From the NCBI RefSeq assembly GCF_000496575.1, contig NZ_AYKT01000006.1:124001-188000 (forward strand): a stretch of DNA of 64,000 nucleotides. The letters are read 5' to 3'. The translations under genes were made by a program, and so were the position numbers. A model generated the notes under the pieces. The model searched no databases and was not told the DNA's origin. It was given only the letters and a program-made list of their open reading frames with translations. This DNA comes from Geobacillus thermodenitrificans subsp. thermodenitrificans DSM 465. GTDB taxonomy: Bacteria > Bacillota > Bacilli > Bacillales > Anoxybacillaceae. This document shows, in pieces, positions 37,112-48,257 of the stretch (positions are counted from its first letter, which is position 1; every line of letters starts with the position of its first letter).

Positions 37112-38076
37112 ACCGACACCCCCGCCGCTTCATAAATGTAATGACCATCTTCCTGCTTTTTCCGCACATAACCGTTTACTTCCAAATAGTCAAGCTGGCC
37201 GATCGTCTCAGACATCGTCAGCATCAGTTGGCGTTCATAAGCAGTAGGAAACAGTTTTCGGCACACGTCAAACACGGTATGCGGACGTTCTTTCACCATG
37301 TCGAGCACCCGCTCGGCGCGCTGGCGTTGCTTAGCAAGCCGTTCGTGGACCAGACCGGGAATGTCAGTCGTATCGTCACCGTGGCCGTTTAGCGAGCGGT
37401 CGATATCATACTGTAACATTTTTTCAAGCGATTCGTTATATTGCAACAATGGTTTCGGCCGCTCCGTTTCCCCTTCAGCTGGCGGCTCCATCATCGGGTT
37501 CGGGGAGATATGCAAAAGCAAATGGTCGCCGCCGATCAGCAATCCGTCATCCTCGCGATAGAGCGCGATATGGCTTTGTGCATGCCCCGGTGTTTCGATG
37601 ACACGCCAGTGCGGCAATCCCGGCACCGATTCCCCTTCCGTGACAGCGATATCGATCGCCCGTCGGCTTGCATAGCGAAGTGATCCGCCTTCTTTAGACA
37701 GTTGGCTGAACAAGCGGCGGTCGACACCGCATTCAGAGAAAAATTCCTCAAAGAATTGAACGTACCGCTCCACAAACGCGCGTTCACGGCGCAAAAACGG
37801 ATCGGCTTTTGGATGGCCGATGATCGGCGCATGCGGAAAATAATCAAGCAGACCAACATGGTCCGGATGATGATGAGTAATGACGATTTGCTCGATATCT
37901 TCCGGCCGATAACCGATCTCACTCAGACGCTGCACAAACTGCTGCCACGCTTCCTCTGTTTTCACCCCGGCATCGACCAACGTCAACCGATCGCCGGCAA
38001 TCACGTACATATGCACATCCCCGACCGGAAACGGCGTCGGCACCGTGATCCGATGCACTCGCTCCTTGTTCATCAC
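37102..38076 (-). CDS. yqjP: Metallo-beta-lactamase-fold hydrolase (YqjP family)
   Basis: 324 residues. Zinc motif ITHHHPDHVG near residue 66, further ligands in IETPGHAQSHIAL and the conserved GGDHLLLHISPNP, plus a C-terminal winged-helix-like part. Paired with yqjQ as in B. subtilis. Substrate unknown. Confidence 0.88.
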   Translation of the reverse strand: MMNKERVHRITVPTPFPVGDVHMYVIAGDRLTLVDAGVKTEEAWQQFVQRLSEIGYRPEDIEQIVITHHHPDHVGLLDYFPHAPIIGHPKADPFLRRERAFVERYVQFFEEFFSECGVDRRLFSQLSKEGGSLRYASRRAIDIAVTEGESVPGLPHWRVIETPGHAQSHIALYREDDGLLIGGDHLLLHISPNPMMEPPAEGETERPKPLLQYNESLEKMLQYDIDRSLNGHGDDTTDIPGLVHERLAKQRQRAERVLDMVKERPHTVFDVCRKLFPTAYERQLMLTMSETIGQLDYLEVNGYVRKKQEDGHYIYEAAGVSVCG

Positions 38077-38230
38077 ATTCCCTTCTTTCCCTTAAGTTCA
38101 TAAATGCTCCCGCTCAAACTCAATCAAAATGAATGGCTATTCATTATATTGTAGTTTACAACGATTTCGTTCGTTTGTCATGCCTTTTTCTTCCGTGTGC
38201 TGAAATTGCAAAAAAATTCACTCTCCTCTC

Positions 38231-38260
38231 TTGACAATCATGCCTGTCCCGCGGCATAAT
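38231..38260 (+). promoter_or_regulatory. Promoter of proI
   Basis: TTGACA at 38231-38236, 18-nt spacer, CATAAT at 38255-38260. Directly upstream of the T-box leader. Confidence 0.75.
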
Positions 38261-38266
38261 GACAAA

Positions 38267-38540
38267 TAAAATCACGATACAGCCAAACCGGCGATGAACA
38301 GGGCCAGTAAACCGGAAACGGCAGCCAGAGAGCGAAGCCCGCGGCTGGAAGGCTTCGCTGCCCTCTTTGCGGTTGAACCTACCCTAGGAGCTGTTAGGCC
38401 AACCTAAACGCTTCCCCTGCGTTATCGGGGCAAAGTTGGGCTCGTTTGGCGCAGGCCAAATCAGCCAAAAAAGGTGGTACCGCGGAAACGAAGGTTTTCC
38501 GTCCTTTTGCAGGACGGGAAACCTTTTTCTTTTGCTGGAC
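38267..38540 (+). ncRNA. T-box riboswitch, predicted proline-specific
   Basis: The T-box sequence AAGGTGGTACCGCG is at 38471-38484, followed by a terminator stem GGTTTTCC...GGGAAACC and TTTTTCTTTT at 38493-38531. Stem I carries AGTA and, after the closing AACCG/CGGTT helix, GAA-CCT-A. This places the specifier codon CCT (Pro) at 38378-38380. Uncharged tRNA-Pro would allow read-through into proI. Confidence 0.93.
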
Positions 38541-38563
38541 AACAAGGAAAGGAAGTGAATGCG

Positions 38564-39403
38564 ATGACAACAACTCGGTCCATCGCCTTCATCGGTGCCG
38601 GCTCGATGGCGGAAGCGCTCATCGCCGGCATGACGAAAACGTTTTGCCATCCGACGCAAATCGTCGTGACAAACCGACAAAACCGCGCCCGGCTTGAAGA
38701 ACTCAAGCGCACATACGGCGTCCATGCCGCCCAAGACGCACAACGTGCTGTCCAACATGCAGACATCGTTATTTTGGCCATGAAACCGAAAGATGTTGCC
38801 GAAGCGATGGCCGCTGTTGCGCCGGCCATTCGTCCGAACCAGCTCATTCTCTCATTACTTGCCGGCGTCACAACCGAGACGATCGAACAGCTCGCTAGAC
38901 GTGATGTCGCCGTCGTGCGCGCCATGCCAAACACATCCGCAGCCGTCGGCTTATCGGCCACCGCGATCGCCGGGGGGCGTTTCGCCTCGGAGCAGCATCT
39001 TGAAACGGCAAAACAGCTGTTTGAAACGGTCGGCATTGTGACCATCGTGCCGGAGCGCGATTTGCATGCGGTCACCGGCCTATCGGGAAGCGGACCAGCG
39101 TACGTCTACTACTTGGTTGAAGCGATGGAAAAGGCGGCCGCCGACATCGGCCTCGAGCGCGATGTGGCGAAAACGCTCATTTTACAGACGATCATCGGCG
39201 CAGCGGAAATGTTAAAAGCGTCCGACAAACACCCGTCCGTCCTGCGCCGTGAGGTTACAAGCCCGGGTGGCACGACCGAAGCCGGCATCAAAGTGCTTGA
39301 GCAATACCGGTTTCAAGAGGCTATCGCCGCCTGCATCCGCCGGGCGACCGCCCGTTCCGAAGAACTCGGCAACGCCTTGCTCACTGCGATCGCTGAATCA
39401 TAA
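38564..39403 (+). CDS. proI: Pyrroline-5-carboxylate reductase
   Basis: 279 residues. Last step of proline synthesis. Rossmann motif IAFIGAGSMAEALIAG and the C-terminal signature VTSPGGTTEAGIKVLE. ATG at 38564 after AAAGGAAG; the frame upstream lies in the T-box terminator. Synteny (yqjO position) supports ProI over ProG/ProH. Confidence 0.95.
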   Translation: MTTTRSIAFIGAGSMAEALIAGMTKTFCHPTQIVVTNRQNRARLEELKRTYGVHAAQDAQRAVQHADIVILAMKPKDVAEAMAAVAPAIRPNQLILSLLAGVTTETIEQLARRDVAVVRAMPNTSAAVGLSATAIAGGRFASEQHLETAKQLFETVGIVTIVPERDLHAVTGLSGSGPAYVYYLVEAMEKAAADIGLERDVAKTLILQTIIGAAEMLKASDKHPSVLRREVTSPGGTTEAGIKVLEQYRFQEAIAACIRRATARSEELGNALLTAIAES

Positions 39404-39541
39404 CCGAACACACCGTTAAACGCCGAGGCTGTTTGTATCGAGTTGGGCAAATCATCGGACCGTTTCATTTTGTTTTTTGACCGGCAGCATGCTATCATTC
39501 AGTCATGAACCGTTCATTCGCATAGAAAGGAGTGGATTGTC

Positions 39542-40564
39542 ATGAACACGGTATTGTTTTCGCCATATACAACTCGCGGGCTAACGTTGAAAAACCGGAT
39601 CGTTATGTCGCCGATGTGCATGTACTCGTGCGACACGAAAGACGGCACGGTACGCACATGGCATAAAATCCACTACCCGGCACGCGCGATCGGCCAAGTC
39701 GGCCTCATCATTGTCGAGGCGACCGGCGTTACGCCACAAGGCCGCATTTCTGAACACGACCTAGGCATCTGGGACGATGATCATATCCATGGGCTTCACG
39801 AACTCGTTGGACTCGTGAAAGAGCATGGAGCTGCTATCGGCATCCAACTCGCTCACGCCGGAAGAAAGTCGGAAGTGCCGGGAGAAATCATCGCCCCGTC
39901 CGCCATTCCGTTCAATGAATCATCGCCAACACCGAAAGAAATGACGAAAGCCGACATCGAAGAGACGGTGCAGGCGTTCCAAGACGGCGCGCGGCGGGCG
40001 AAAAAAGCCGGGTTTGACGTAATTGAAATCCACGCTGCCCACGGCTACCTTATTAACGAATTTCTATCGCCGCTGTCCAACCGGCGTCAAGACGAATACG
40101 GCGGCTCGCCGGAAAACCGGTACCGCTTTTTGGGCGAGGTGATCGACGCTGTCCGTGAAGTGTGGGACGGACCGCTGTTCGTCCGCATCTCGGCATCTGA
40201 CTACCATCCGGACGGACTAACGGTGAAAGACTATGTCCCGTACGTCAAGCGGATGAAAGAACAAGGGGTCGACCTTGTCGACGTCAGCTCCGGCGCTGTT
40301 GTACCGGCGCGCATTGACGTCTATCCTGGCTACCAAGTGCCGTTTGCTGAATTCATCCGACGCGAAGCAGGCATTCCGACCGGCGCCGTCGGCCTGATCA
40401 CTTCCGGCTGGCAGGCCGAAGAAGTGTTGCATAACGGCCGCGCCGACCTTGTCTTTTTAGGACGTGAACTGCTGCGCAACCCGTATTGGCCGTATGCTGC
40501 CGCTAAAGAACTTGGCGTAAAAATTGAAGCACCGGTGCAATACGAGCGCGGCTGGCGATTTTAA
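39542..40564 (+). CDS. namA: NADPH dehydrogenase, old yellow enzyme YqjM/NamA
   Basis: 340-residue FMN ene-reductase. Thermophilic-like OYE features: Cys in PMCMYSCD, substrate histidines in [18 protein letters not shown], and the C-terminal FMN loop with GLITSG and FLGREL. Reduces activated C=C bonds; natural role probably detoxification of electrophiles. Its stop overlaps the rnz stop on the other strand. Confidence 0.95.
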   Translation: MNTVLFSPYTTRGLTLKNRIVMSPMCMYSCDTKDGTVRTWHKIHYPARAIGQVGLIIVEATGVTPQGRISEHDLGIWDDDHIHGLHELVGLVKEHGAAIGIQLAHAGRKSEVPGEIIAPSAIPFNESSPTPKEMTKADIEETVQAFQDGARRAKKAGFDVIEIHAAHGYLINEFLSPLSNRRQDEYGGSPENRYRFLGEVIDAVREVWDGPLFVRISASDYHPDGLTVKDYVPYVKRMKEQGVDLVDVSSGAVVPARIDVYPGYQVPFAEFIRREAGIPTGAVGLITSGWQAEEVLHNGRADLVFLGRELLRNPYWPYAAAKELGVKIEAPVQYERGWRF

Positions 40565-41487
40565 CGCGGAATCGAAAATGAAGCAAAATCGGCGGCGAGC
40601 TCGGTGTTCGGAAACACGCGGCGCGCCTCCTCCAATAACTTGAGCGCCGCTTCACCTTGGTAGCGCGAGCTGATGTGAGTTAAAATGAGCCGCTTCGCTC
40701 CGGCTCGTTTCGCCACTTCGGCCGCGTCCGTAGTCGTTGAATGGAAATAATCGCGGGCAAGCCGCTGTTCCGCCGCGGCAAACGTCGCCTCGTGGATGAC
40801 GACATCGGCCTCATGCGCCAGTTCGATTGCCGCTTCGCAAAAGCGGGTGTCACCTAAAACGGCAACGATCCTTCCTTTTTGCGGCGGGCCGACAAACTCG
40901 CGCCCGTCAAGCACGGTGCCGTCCTCAAGTACGACCGTTTTGCCTTGCTTAATTTGTTGGTAAATCGGGCCCGGGCGGACGCCGAGCGCCTTTAACCGGT
41001 CGACAAGAAGCGGCCCGGGCAAATCTTTTTCTGCGACGCGAAATCCGTATGACGGCATGCCGTGGTCGAGCCGCTTCGCGGTCACGGAAAACCGTTCATC
41101 GTCAAAGATGACACCTTCGTCGATCTCAGCGATGTTCAATTCATACCGAAGCCTTGTCCCGCTGACGGTGAGCGCGGTTTCGACAAACTGGCGGATGCCC
41201 TTTGGACCGAAGACGGTCAGCGGCGTCTCACCACTTTGAAACGAGCGGCTGCCGAGCAGGCCGGGCAATCCAAATAAATGATCACCGTGCAAATGAGTAA
41301 TGAAAATATGCTCGATGCGGCGCGGGCGAATGGCGGTATGCAAAATTTGGTGCTGCGTCGCTTCGCCGCAGTCAAACAGCCATGTCGCCCCCCGTTCTTC
41401 GAGCAGCTGCAAAGCGATGGATGACACGTTGCGCTCTTTCGCCGGCACGCCGGCGCCGGTGCCTAAAAACAACAATTCCAAGCTCAT
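40561..41487 (-). CDS. rnz: Ribonuclease Z
   Basis: 308 residues. [15 protein letters not shown] start, zinc motif [14 protein letters not shown], later HEATFAA, FHSTT and LTHISSRY. Removes the 3' trailer of tRNA precursors. Convergent with namA with overlapping stop codons. Confidence 0.96.
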   Translation of the reverse strand: MSLELLFLGTGAGVPAKERNVSSIALQLLEERGATWLFDCGEATQHQILHTAIRPRRIEHIFITHLHGDHLFGLPGLLGSRSFQSGETPLTVFGPKGIRQFVETALTVSGTRLRYELNIAEIDEGVIFDDERFSVTAKRLDHGMPSYGFRVAEKDLPGPLLVDRLKALGVRPGPIYQQIKQGKTVVLEDGTVLDGREFVGPPQKGRIVAVLGDTRFCEAAIELAHEADVVIHEATFAAAEQRLARDYFHSTTTDAAEVAKRAGAKRLILTHISSRYQGEAALKLLEEARRVFPNTELAADFASFSIPR

Positions 41488-41581
41488 TCACTCCTTGTCT
41501 CGGTCATCATTGCCTGTTGTTAGCGTACAATGTTGCCGAGCGCTTTTCAACTTTCTTTTACACAAAGAAGCGGTAAAATGT

Positions 41582-41610
41582 TTGCGTTCCAGCCGGCAAA
41601 TCTCTACAAT
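41582..41610 (+). promoter_or_regulatory. Likely promoter of zwf
   Basis: TTGCGT, 17-nt spacer, TACAAT; 41 nt before the start codon. Confidence 0.5.
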
Positions 41611-41651
41611 GATTTAGTTGAAGAGACAAAATTGGCTAAAGCGAGGTACAT

Positions 41652-43148
41652 ATGGTGGATAACATGAACCCGAAATCGATCATCGTCATTTTTGGGGCGA
41701 CGGGAGATTTGGCAAAACGGAAATTGTTTCCGTCCCTTTACCGCCTGTATGAAAAAGGGCATTTGAACGAGCGATTTGCCGTCGTCGGCGTCGCGCGCCG
41801 CCCGCTGTCGGCCGATGAGTTCCGCCATTACGTGCGCGACTCAGTCGAAACAGCACTCAACCAAGAGCTTACTGACGGCAACTTCATCTCCCATTTTTAT
41901 TATCACCCGTTTGATGTGACCGAAGCTGAGTCCTATCAGCGCTTAAAAGCGTTGCTTGAACAGCTCGATGAGACGTATCAAACGGAGGGCAACCGCATCT
42001 TTTATTTGGCGATGGCACCGGAATTTTTCGGCACGGTTACATCGCGCCTACAGTCGGAGCGGCTGACCGATACACGCGGCTTTAAACGGCTTGTCATTGA
42101 AAAGCCGTTCGGCCATGACTTAGTGAGCGCCCAAAAGCTGAATGAAGAAATCCGCCGTGTCTTTTCTGAACGGGAAATTTACCGGATCGACCATTACCTT
42201 GGCAAAGAAATGGTGCAAAATATCGAAGTGATTCGCTTCTCGAACGCCATTTTCGAGCCGCTTTGGAACAACCGCTTTATTTCGAACATTCAAATTACCT
42301 CAAGCGAAACGCTTGGCGTTGAGGACCGCGGCCGCTATTACGACCATTCCGGAGCGCTGCGCGACATGGTGCAAAACCATATGCTGCAAATGGTCGCCCT
42401 GTTGGCCATGGAGCCGCCGATTAAACTGACGACCGATGACATCCGCCATGAAAAAGTGAAAGTGTTGCGCGCATTGCGTCCGGTTGCGCATGACGAAGTC
42501 GACCAGTATTTCGTGCGCGGCCAATACGGGCGTGGGGTGATCCGCGGCCAAGCCGTACCAGCGTACCGCGAAGAGCCGAACGTCGATCCGAATTCAAACA
42601 CGGAAACGTTTGTCGCTGGAAAACTGATGATCGACAACTTCCGCTGGGCCGGCGTACCATTTTACATCCGCACCGGCAAACGAATGGCGGAAAAATCGAC
42701 GAAAATCGTCGTTCAATTTAAAGATGTACCGATGAACTTATACTACCGGACGAACGAGACGATCGCTCCGAATTTGCTCGTCATTCACATTCAGCCCGAT
42801 GAAGGCATCACCCTTCATTTAAACGGCAAAAAAACCGGGGAATCGTCGACAATAACCGCCCCGTTTAAACTCGATTATTGCAACAACTGCATCGACGGCA
42901 TCAACACACCGGAAGCATACGAAAAGCTGCTGTACGACTGCATGCGCGGCGATGCGACGAACTTCACCCATTGGGATGAAGTAGCAGCGTCATGGCAGTT
43001 TGTCGATCCGATTTCTGACGTTTGGGCGAACACAAAAGCCGACGACTTCCCGAACTATGAAGCAGGCTCGATGGGCCCGGCAGCAGCCGATGAACTGTTG
43101 CGAAAAGACGGTTTCCATTGGTGGCCGATTGAGCATCCGAAACCATAA
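41652..43148 (+). CDS. zwf: Glucose-6-phosphate 1-dehydrogenase
   Basis: 498 residues. Coenzyme motif FGATGDLAKRKLFPSLY and active-site RIDHYLGKEMVQNI with the catalytic His downstream. First step of the oxidative pentose phosphate pathway. Follows rnz as in B. subtilis, but gnd is not adjacent. Confidence 0.96.
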   Translation: MVDNMNPKSIIVIFGATGDLAKRKLFPSLYRLYEKGHLNERFAVVGVARRPLSADEFRHYVRDSVETALNQELTDGNFISHFYYHPFDVTEAESYQRLKALLEQLDETYQTEGNRIFYLAMAPEFFGTVTSRLQSERLTDTRGFKRLVIEKPFGHDLVSAQKLNEEIRRVFSEREIYRIDHYLGKEMVQNIEVIRFSNAIFEPLWNNRFISNIQITSSETLGVEDRGRYYDHSGALRDMVQNHMLQMVALLAMEPPIKLTTDDIRHEKVKVLRALRPVAHDEVDQYFVRGQYGRGVIRGQAVPAYREEPNVDPNSNTETFVAGKLMIDNFRWAGVPFYIRTGKRMAEKSTKIVVQFKDVPMNLYYRTNETIAPNLLVIHIQPDEGITLHLNGKKTGESSTITAPFKLDYCNNCIDGINTPEAYEKLLYDCMRGDATNFTHWDEVAASWQFVDPISDVWANTKADDFPNYEAGSMGPAAADELLRKDGFHWWPIEHPKP

Positions 43149-43265
43149 CAAGCAAGGCGGCGCCAACCATTGTTTTCTTTTTTGACTACCTAGCCCTTGA
43201 CAATCGATCACTCACGGGGCCGAACCGGCCCTTTCTATCCTTGAATGAAAAGGAGCGGAAAAACG

Positions 43266-43883
43266 ATGAACATGTACGATGTCACTGCCCCCATTTACGA
43301 AGGCATGCCGGTCTACAAAAACAAACCGGAAAAACAGCCGAAACGCACGACGGTTACGAACGGCTATGTGACGGAATCGCGCATTGACATGGACGTGCAT
43401 ACCGGCACGCACATTGACGCCCCTCTCCATATGGTCGAAGGCGGCGCCACATTTGAAACGATCCCGCTTGACCACCTCGTCGGCCCGTGCAAACTATTTG
43501 ATTTGACACATGTCAACGATCGGATCACAAAAAACGACATCGCCCATCTTGACATTCAAGAAGGCGACTTCGTCTTGTTCAAAACGAAAAACTCGCTCGA
43601 GGATGCCTTTAACTTTGAGTTTATTTTCGTCGCTGAAGATGCCGCCCGCTATTTAGCGGACAAACAAATCCGCGGCGTCGGCATCGATGCGCTCGGCATC
43701 GAACGGGCGCAAGAAGGCCATCCGACCCATAAAACGCTCTTTTCGGCTGGCGTCATCGTCATCGAAGGGCTGCGGTTAAAAGACGTCCCAGAAGGCCCGT
43801 ACTTCATGGTCGCCGCCCCGCTCAAACTCGTCGGCACAGATGCCGCCCCGGCGCGCGTTTTACTGTTTGACCGCGAACCGTAA
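43266..43883 (+). CDS. Cyclase-family (kynurenine formamidase-like) hydrolase
   Basis: 205 residues. The metal motif HTGTHIDAPLHM (HxGTHxDxPxH) near residue 50 defines the cyclase/KynB family of manganese or zinc hydrolases. No kynurenine genes are nearby, so the substrate is open. ATG at 43266 after AAAAGGAG. Confidence 0.82.
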   Translation: MNMYDVTAPIYEGMPVYKNKPEKQPKRTTVTNGYVTESRIDMDVHTGTHIDAPLHMVEGGATFETIPLDHLVGPCKLFDLTHVNDRITKNDIAHLDIQEGDFVLFKTKNSLEDAFNFEFIFVAEDAARYLADKQIRGVGIDALGIERAQEGHPTHKTLFSAGVIVIEGLRLKDVPEGPYFMVAAPLKLVGTDAAPARVLLFDREP

Positions 43884-43917
43884 AAAAAGCCGATCCCATT
43901 AAGGGATCGGCTTTTTA
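43883..43917 (+). terminator. Terminator of the cyclase-family gene
   Basis: AAAAGCCGATCCC, loop, GGGATCGGCTTTTT. Confidence 0.85.
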
Positions 43918-44094
43918 CGATTCGTTCTCATATCGCTTTCGTTACATTCAACAGGCACTTTGAGATTGTAGCGAGAACAATATGGATTTGATTGATGCGT
44001 AGATCGCTGCTCATCAAGGCGAATCCAGCTGAGGATATTGTTGAGACAACCATTTTCCACGATGAGACATTCGCCACCGGCGTCCAAAGAACTG

Positions 44095-44121
44095 ATAAAA
44101 AGGGGCGGGGTTTCCCCGCCT
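44095..44121 (-). terminator. Terminator of the GH1 gene
   Basis: On the minus strand GGCGGGGAAACCCCGCC followed by CCTTTTT. Confidence 0.75.
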
Positions 44122-44142
44122 CTTCTGAAGCTTGTTTTTGTT

Positions 44143-45510
<1,368 letters not shown>

Positions 45511-45650
45511 TTAATCTCCCTCCTGCTATGTAAGTTTTCATGCTTGCTTCCCAACTCATAACCATTCGCCTGACCGCCCACCTACTATGATTTCATCTAA
45601 AAATTCTGTTATTTTTCTCCTAAACAGCGCTGTGGGTACTGATATACTAT
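45511..45650. other. Gap at the left edge of the island
   Basis: No gene. Contains the upstream region of the GH1 gene. To the right of this point the sequence becomes AT-richer and no longer follows the B. subtilis order. Confidence 0.4.
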
Positions 45651-45651
45651 T

Positions 45652-45703
45652 AACAAAAATATATCCCATAGTTGATGACGCAGCAAGGCTTCATCACTAT
45701 GGG
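45652..45703 (-). terminator. Terminator of the eutD-to-aldehyde-dehydrogenase operon
   Basis: On the minus strand CCCATAGTGATGA, loop, TCATCAACTATGGG and then ATATATTTTTG. About 25 nt past the aldehyde dehydrogenase stop. Confidence 0.75.
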
Positions 45704-45727
45704 AAGAAAAAAGAATGCATTCGCCTT

Positions 45728-47167
45728 TTAGTTGCACAATTTGAAGCAAACGACTTTTGGTTCCGTCATTTCTTGGATCGCAAATTTAATTCCTTCACGC
45801 CCTAGCCCCGATTTTTTGACTCCCCCAAATGGCATCGCGTCAATTCGGTAATCACTGCTATCATTAATCATGATACCACCGACATCCATTTTCTCAATCG
45901 CCTTATACGCTTTTTGCAAATTGTTTGTGAAAATGCCGGCTTGTAATCCATAGTTGACAGCATTGGATTTCTCTATGGCTGTATCCAGATCTTTCACCGG
46001 ATAAAGAAGAACAATAGGGCCAAATACTTCCTCTTTTGCGATTCGACACTCCTCGGGGACGTTTGTTAATACCGTGGGCCAATAGAAAGCTCCGCTGCGT
46101 TTTCCGCCAGTTAGCAGTATGGCTCCGGCTTCAACGGCTTCATTGACTAGATGTTCAACACGAATCGCCTCTTTTTCTGTGATCAGCGGTCCCATGTCCG
46201 TGAGTTCTGACTGTTTATCCCCAACACAATACTGATTGGTACGTTCCACAAATTTCTTTTGGAACGCATCCATAATACTCTCTTGAACATAGACACGCTG
46301 AACACCGATGCAATTTTGCCCAGCCGCCCAAAAAGCCCCTGAAACCGTCGATTCTACAGCCTCATCTAAATCAGCGTCCTCTAATACAATCACTGGAGAG
46401 TTCGAGCCGAGCTCCATGCTGATTTTTTTCAACCCGGCTTTCCGGATAATTTCCTCACCTGCTTCAACCCCGCCTGTAAACGAAATCATTCGAATATCAG
46501 GATGCGTAACGAGAACATCGCCAATCTCGCTTCCGTAACCAGTGACAACAGACAATATTTTAGGCGGAAGACCGGCTTCATCAAATGCTTCTGCAAGCAA
46601 AAGCGCGCTTAACGGAGTCAATGTTGATGGTTTTACAATAATGGCATTCCCAGCAGCGATTGCTGGTCCTACCTTATGAGCAACAAGATTTAACGGATCG
46701 TTAAACGGGGTAATAGCCCCTACAATCCCTATAGGAAAGCGGTAATAATACCCAACTCGATTTTCGCTGCCTTCCATCTGATCGAAAGGGATGGTTTCTC
46801 CATTAATTCTTCTTGCTTCCTCCGCACTAATACGAAGGGTTTGAATGCATCTTTTTACTTCTTTTCTTGCTTCACGGATCGTCTTACTTCCTTCACGAGC
46901 GATCGTTCTCGCGAATTTCTCATCATTTGCTTCAATATAATCAGCTGCTTTATGAATGATTTCCATACGTTTATAAACAGGCATCGAAGCAGCAACCCGT
47001 GCCCCTTCTTTTGCCTCCTCAATGCATTGAATCATATCTTCTACAGAAGCAGCGGGGACAGTATCAATCAGACTATTATCTTGAGGATCGCGCACCTCTA
47101 TAATCCGATCTCTTTTTACCCACTTTCCTGCCAAATACATTTTTCGACCAATCACTTGAGTTGTCAT
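45728..47167 (-). CDS. NAD(P)-dependent aldehyde dehydrogenase, probable aspartate-semialdehyde oxidising (DoeC role)
   Basis: 479 residues. Catalytic Cys286 in AAGQNCIGVQR, general base Glu252 in MELGSNSP, Lys179 in IIVKPS. The ATG at 47167 is 7 nt after AAAGGTGG. Known ectoine catabolism uses a semialdehyde dehydrogenase (DoeC/SsdA) to turn aspartate semialdehyde into aspartate; the location makes this the most likely reaction. Sequence alone does not fix the substrate, and other semialdehydes are possible. Last gene of the operon. Confidence 0.8.
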   Translation of the reverse strand: MTTQVIGRKMYLAGKWVKRDRIIEVRDPQDNSLIDTVPAASVEDMIQCIEEAKEGARVAASMPVYKRMEIIHKAADYIEANDEKFARTIAREGSKTIREARKEVKRCIQTLRISAEEARRINGETIPFDQMEGSENRVGYYYRFPIGIVGAITPFNDPLNLVAHKVGPAIAAGNAIIVKPSTLTPLSALLLAEAFDEAGLPPKILSVVTGYGSEIGDVLVTHPDIRMISFTGGVEAGEEIIRKAGLKKISMELGSNSPVIVLEDADLDEAVESTVSGAFWAAGQNCIGVQRVYVQESIMDAFQKKFVERTNQYCVGDKQSELTDMGPLITEKEAIRVEHLVNEAVEAGAILLTGGKRSGAFYWPTVLTNVPEECRIAKEEVFGPIVLLYPVKDLDTAIEKSNAVNYGLQAGIFTNNLQKAYKAIEKMDVGGIMINDSSDYRIDAMPFGGVKKSGLGREGIKFAIQEMTEPKVVCFKLCN

Positions 47168-47188
47168 TAACATACCACCTTTCCCCAA

Positions 47189-48253
47189 TTAAATTTTCAC
47201 TAACTTTTGCTGATGAGCGGCGCGTTGGATATTGATGAGATCGATAAGAAGCGAAAAACCCGTTTCCATTTTTCCTGCTCCCGCGCCTACTAATGTGACT
47301 GGGCCGAGAAGATCACATTCGTACGTAACGGCATTCGTGGCACCGCTAATTGATGCGAGGGGATCTGTTAAATCCACTTTTTCCGGAGCGACAGAGGCGA
47401 TTACTTTATCCTGCTCTTTACGAACTTTCGCTATCAGTTTCCATCTTTTTCCTTGCTGTTTTGCTTCCTCAATATCGTCTAAGGTAATATCTGTAATTCC
47501 TTTGCATATGACTTCCTCTGCTGACAAAGGGACATTCATCACATAATTAGCTAGAATAACAATTTTAAATTTTGCATCATACCCTTCGACGTCACTAGTA
47601 GGGTCAGCTTCAGCGTAACCAAGCCTTTGCGCTTCTCTTAACGCTTCTTCATATGTCCATCCTTCTTCTTCCATTTTGGTAAGGATATAATTGGTAGTTC
47701 CATTTAAAATTCCTTTGATCTCTGTAATATCATTGCCTGCCAGAGATGTAATCGGCATTCTTAACGCTGGGGTTCCGCTCATTACCGTTCCCTCAAATCC
47801 CCAGTACACTCCATACTTCTTAGCCATTTGCGACAATTCTTTATACGCTAATGCGACCGGTCCTTTGTTTGTCATAATGACATTTTTCCCGCTTTCAAAA
47901 GCAGCCTTGCAATGATCGATGGCGGGCTGTCCTGTTTTCACATCGGTATAGGAAACTTCCACAATCGTATCAGCGTTCGTTTCACGAATGGTTTTAAAGC
48001 TGTCCCACCCTTTTATAATCCCTGGCACATCAGGATAGTTCTCAATATTCCCTGTTTCCTTTAGCACTTTCAAGACTGTCTCAAGATGTAAACCATCTGG
48101 ATGATAAATCGATCCTTTCATTAAATCCGAAATGGCTACAACAACCGCTTCAAAGCCTTCTTCTTTTTGTAATTTTTCTTGTTTATTTAATAAAATTTCC
48201 ACTAACCCTTGACCGACAACGCCAAATCCAATGAGTGCTAGTTTATGAACCAT
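47189..48253 (-). CDS. Homoserine dehydrogenase without ACT domain
   Basis: 354 residues. NAD(P) motif IGFGVVGQG at 8-16, TNKGPVA at 128-134, NGTTNYI at 184-190 and the signature YAEADPTSDVEGYDAK at 213-228. B. subtilis Hom has about 430 residues because of a C-terminal ACT domain for threonine feedback; this one stops after the catalytic domain. It is placed between a deacylase and an aldehyde dehydrogenase, not with thrBC. The reaction joins homoserine and aspartate semialdehyde; a catabolic direction is inference. GGAGG upstream lies in the end of the previous gene. Confidence 0.85.
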   Translation of the reverse strand: MVHKLALIGFGVVGQGLVEILLNKQEKLQKEEGFEAVVVAISDLMKGSIYHPDGLHLETVLKVLKETGNIENYPDVPGIIKGWDSFKTIRETNADTIVEVSYTDVKTGQPAIDHCKAAFESGKNVIMTNKGPVALAYKELSQMAKKYGVYWGFEGTVMSGTPALRMPITSLAGNDITEIKGILNGTTNYILTKMEEEGWTYEEALREAQRLGYAEADPTSDVEGYDAKFKIVILANYVMNVPLSAEEVICKGITDITLDDIEEAKQQGKRWKLIAKVRKEQDKVIASVAPEKVDLTDPLASISGATNAVTYECDLLGPVTLVGAGAGKMETGFSLLIDLINIQRAAHQQKLVKI

Positions 48254-48257
48254 ATGA

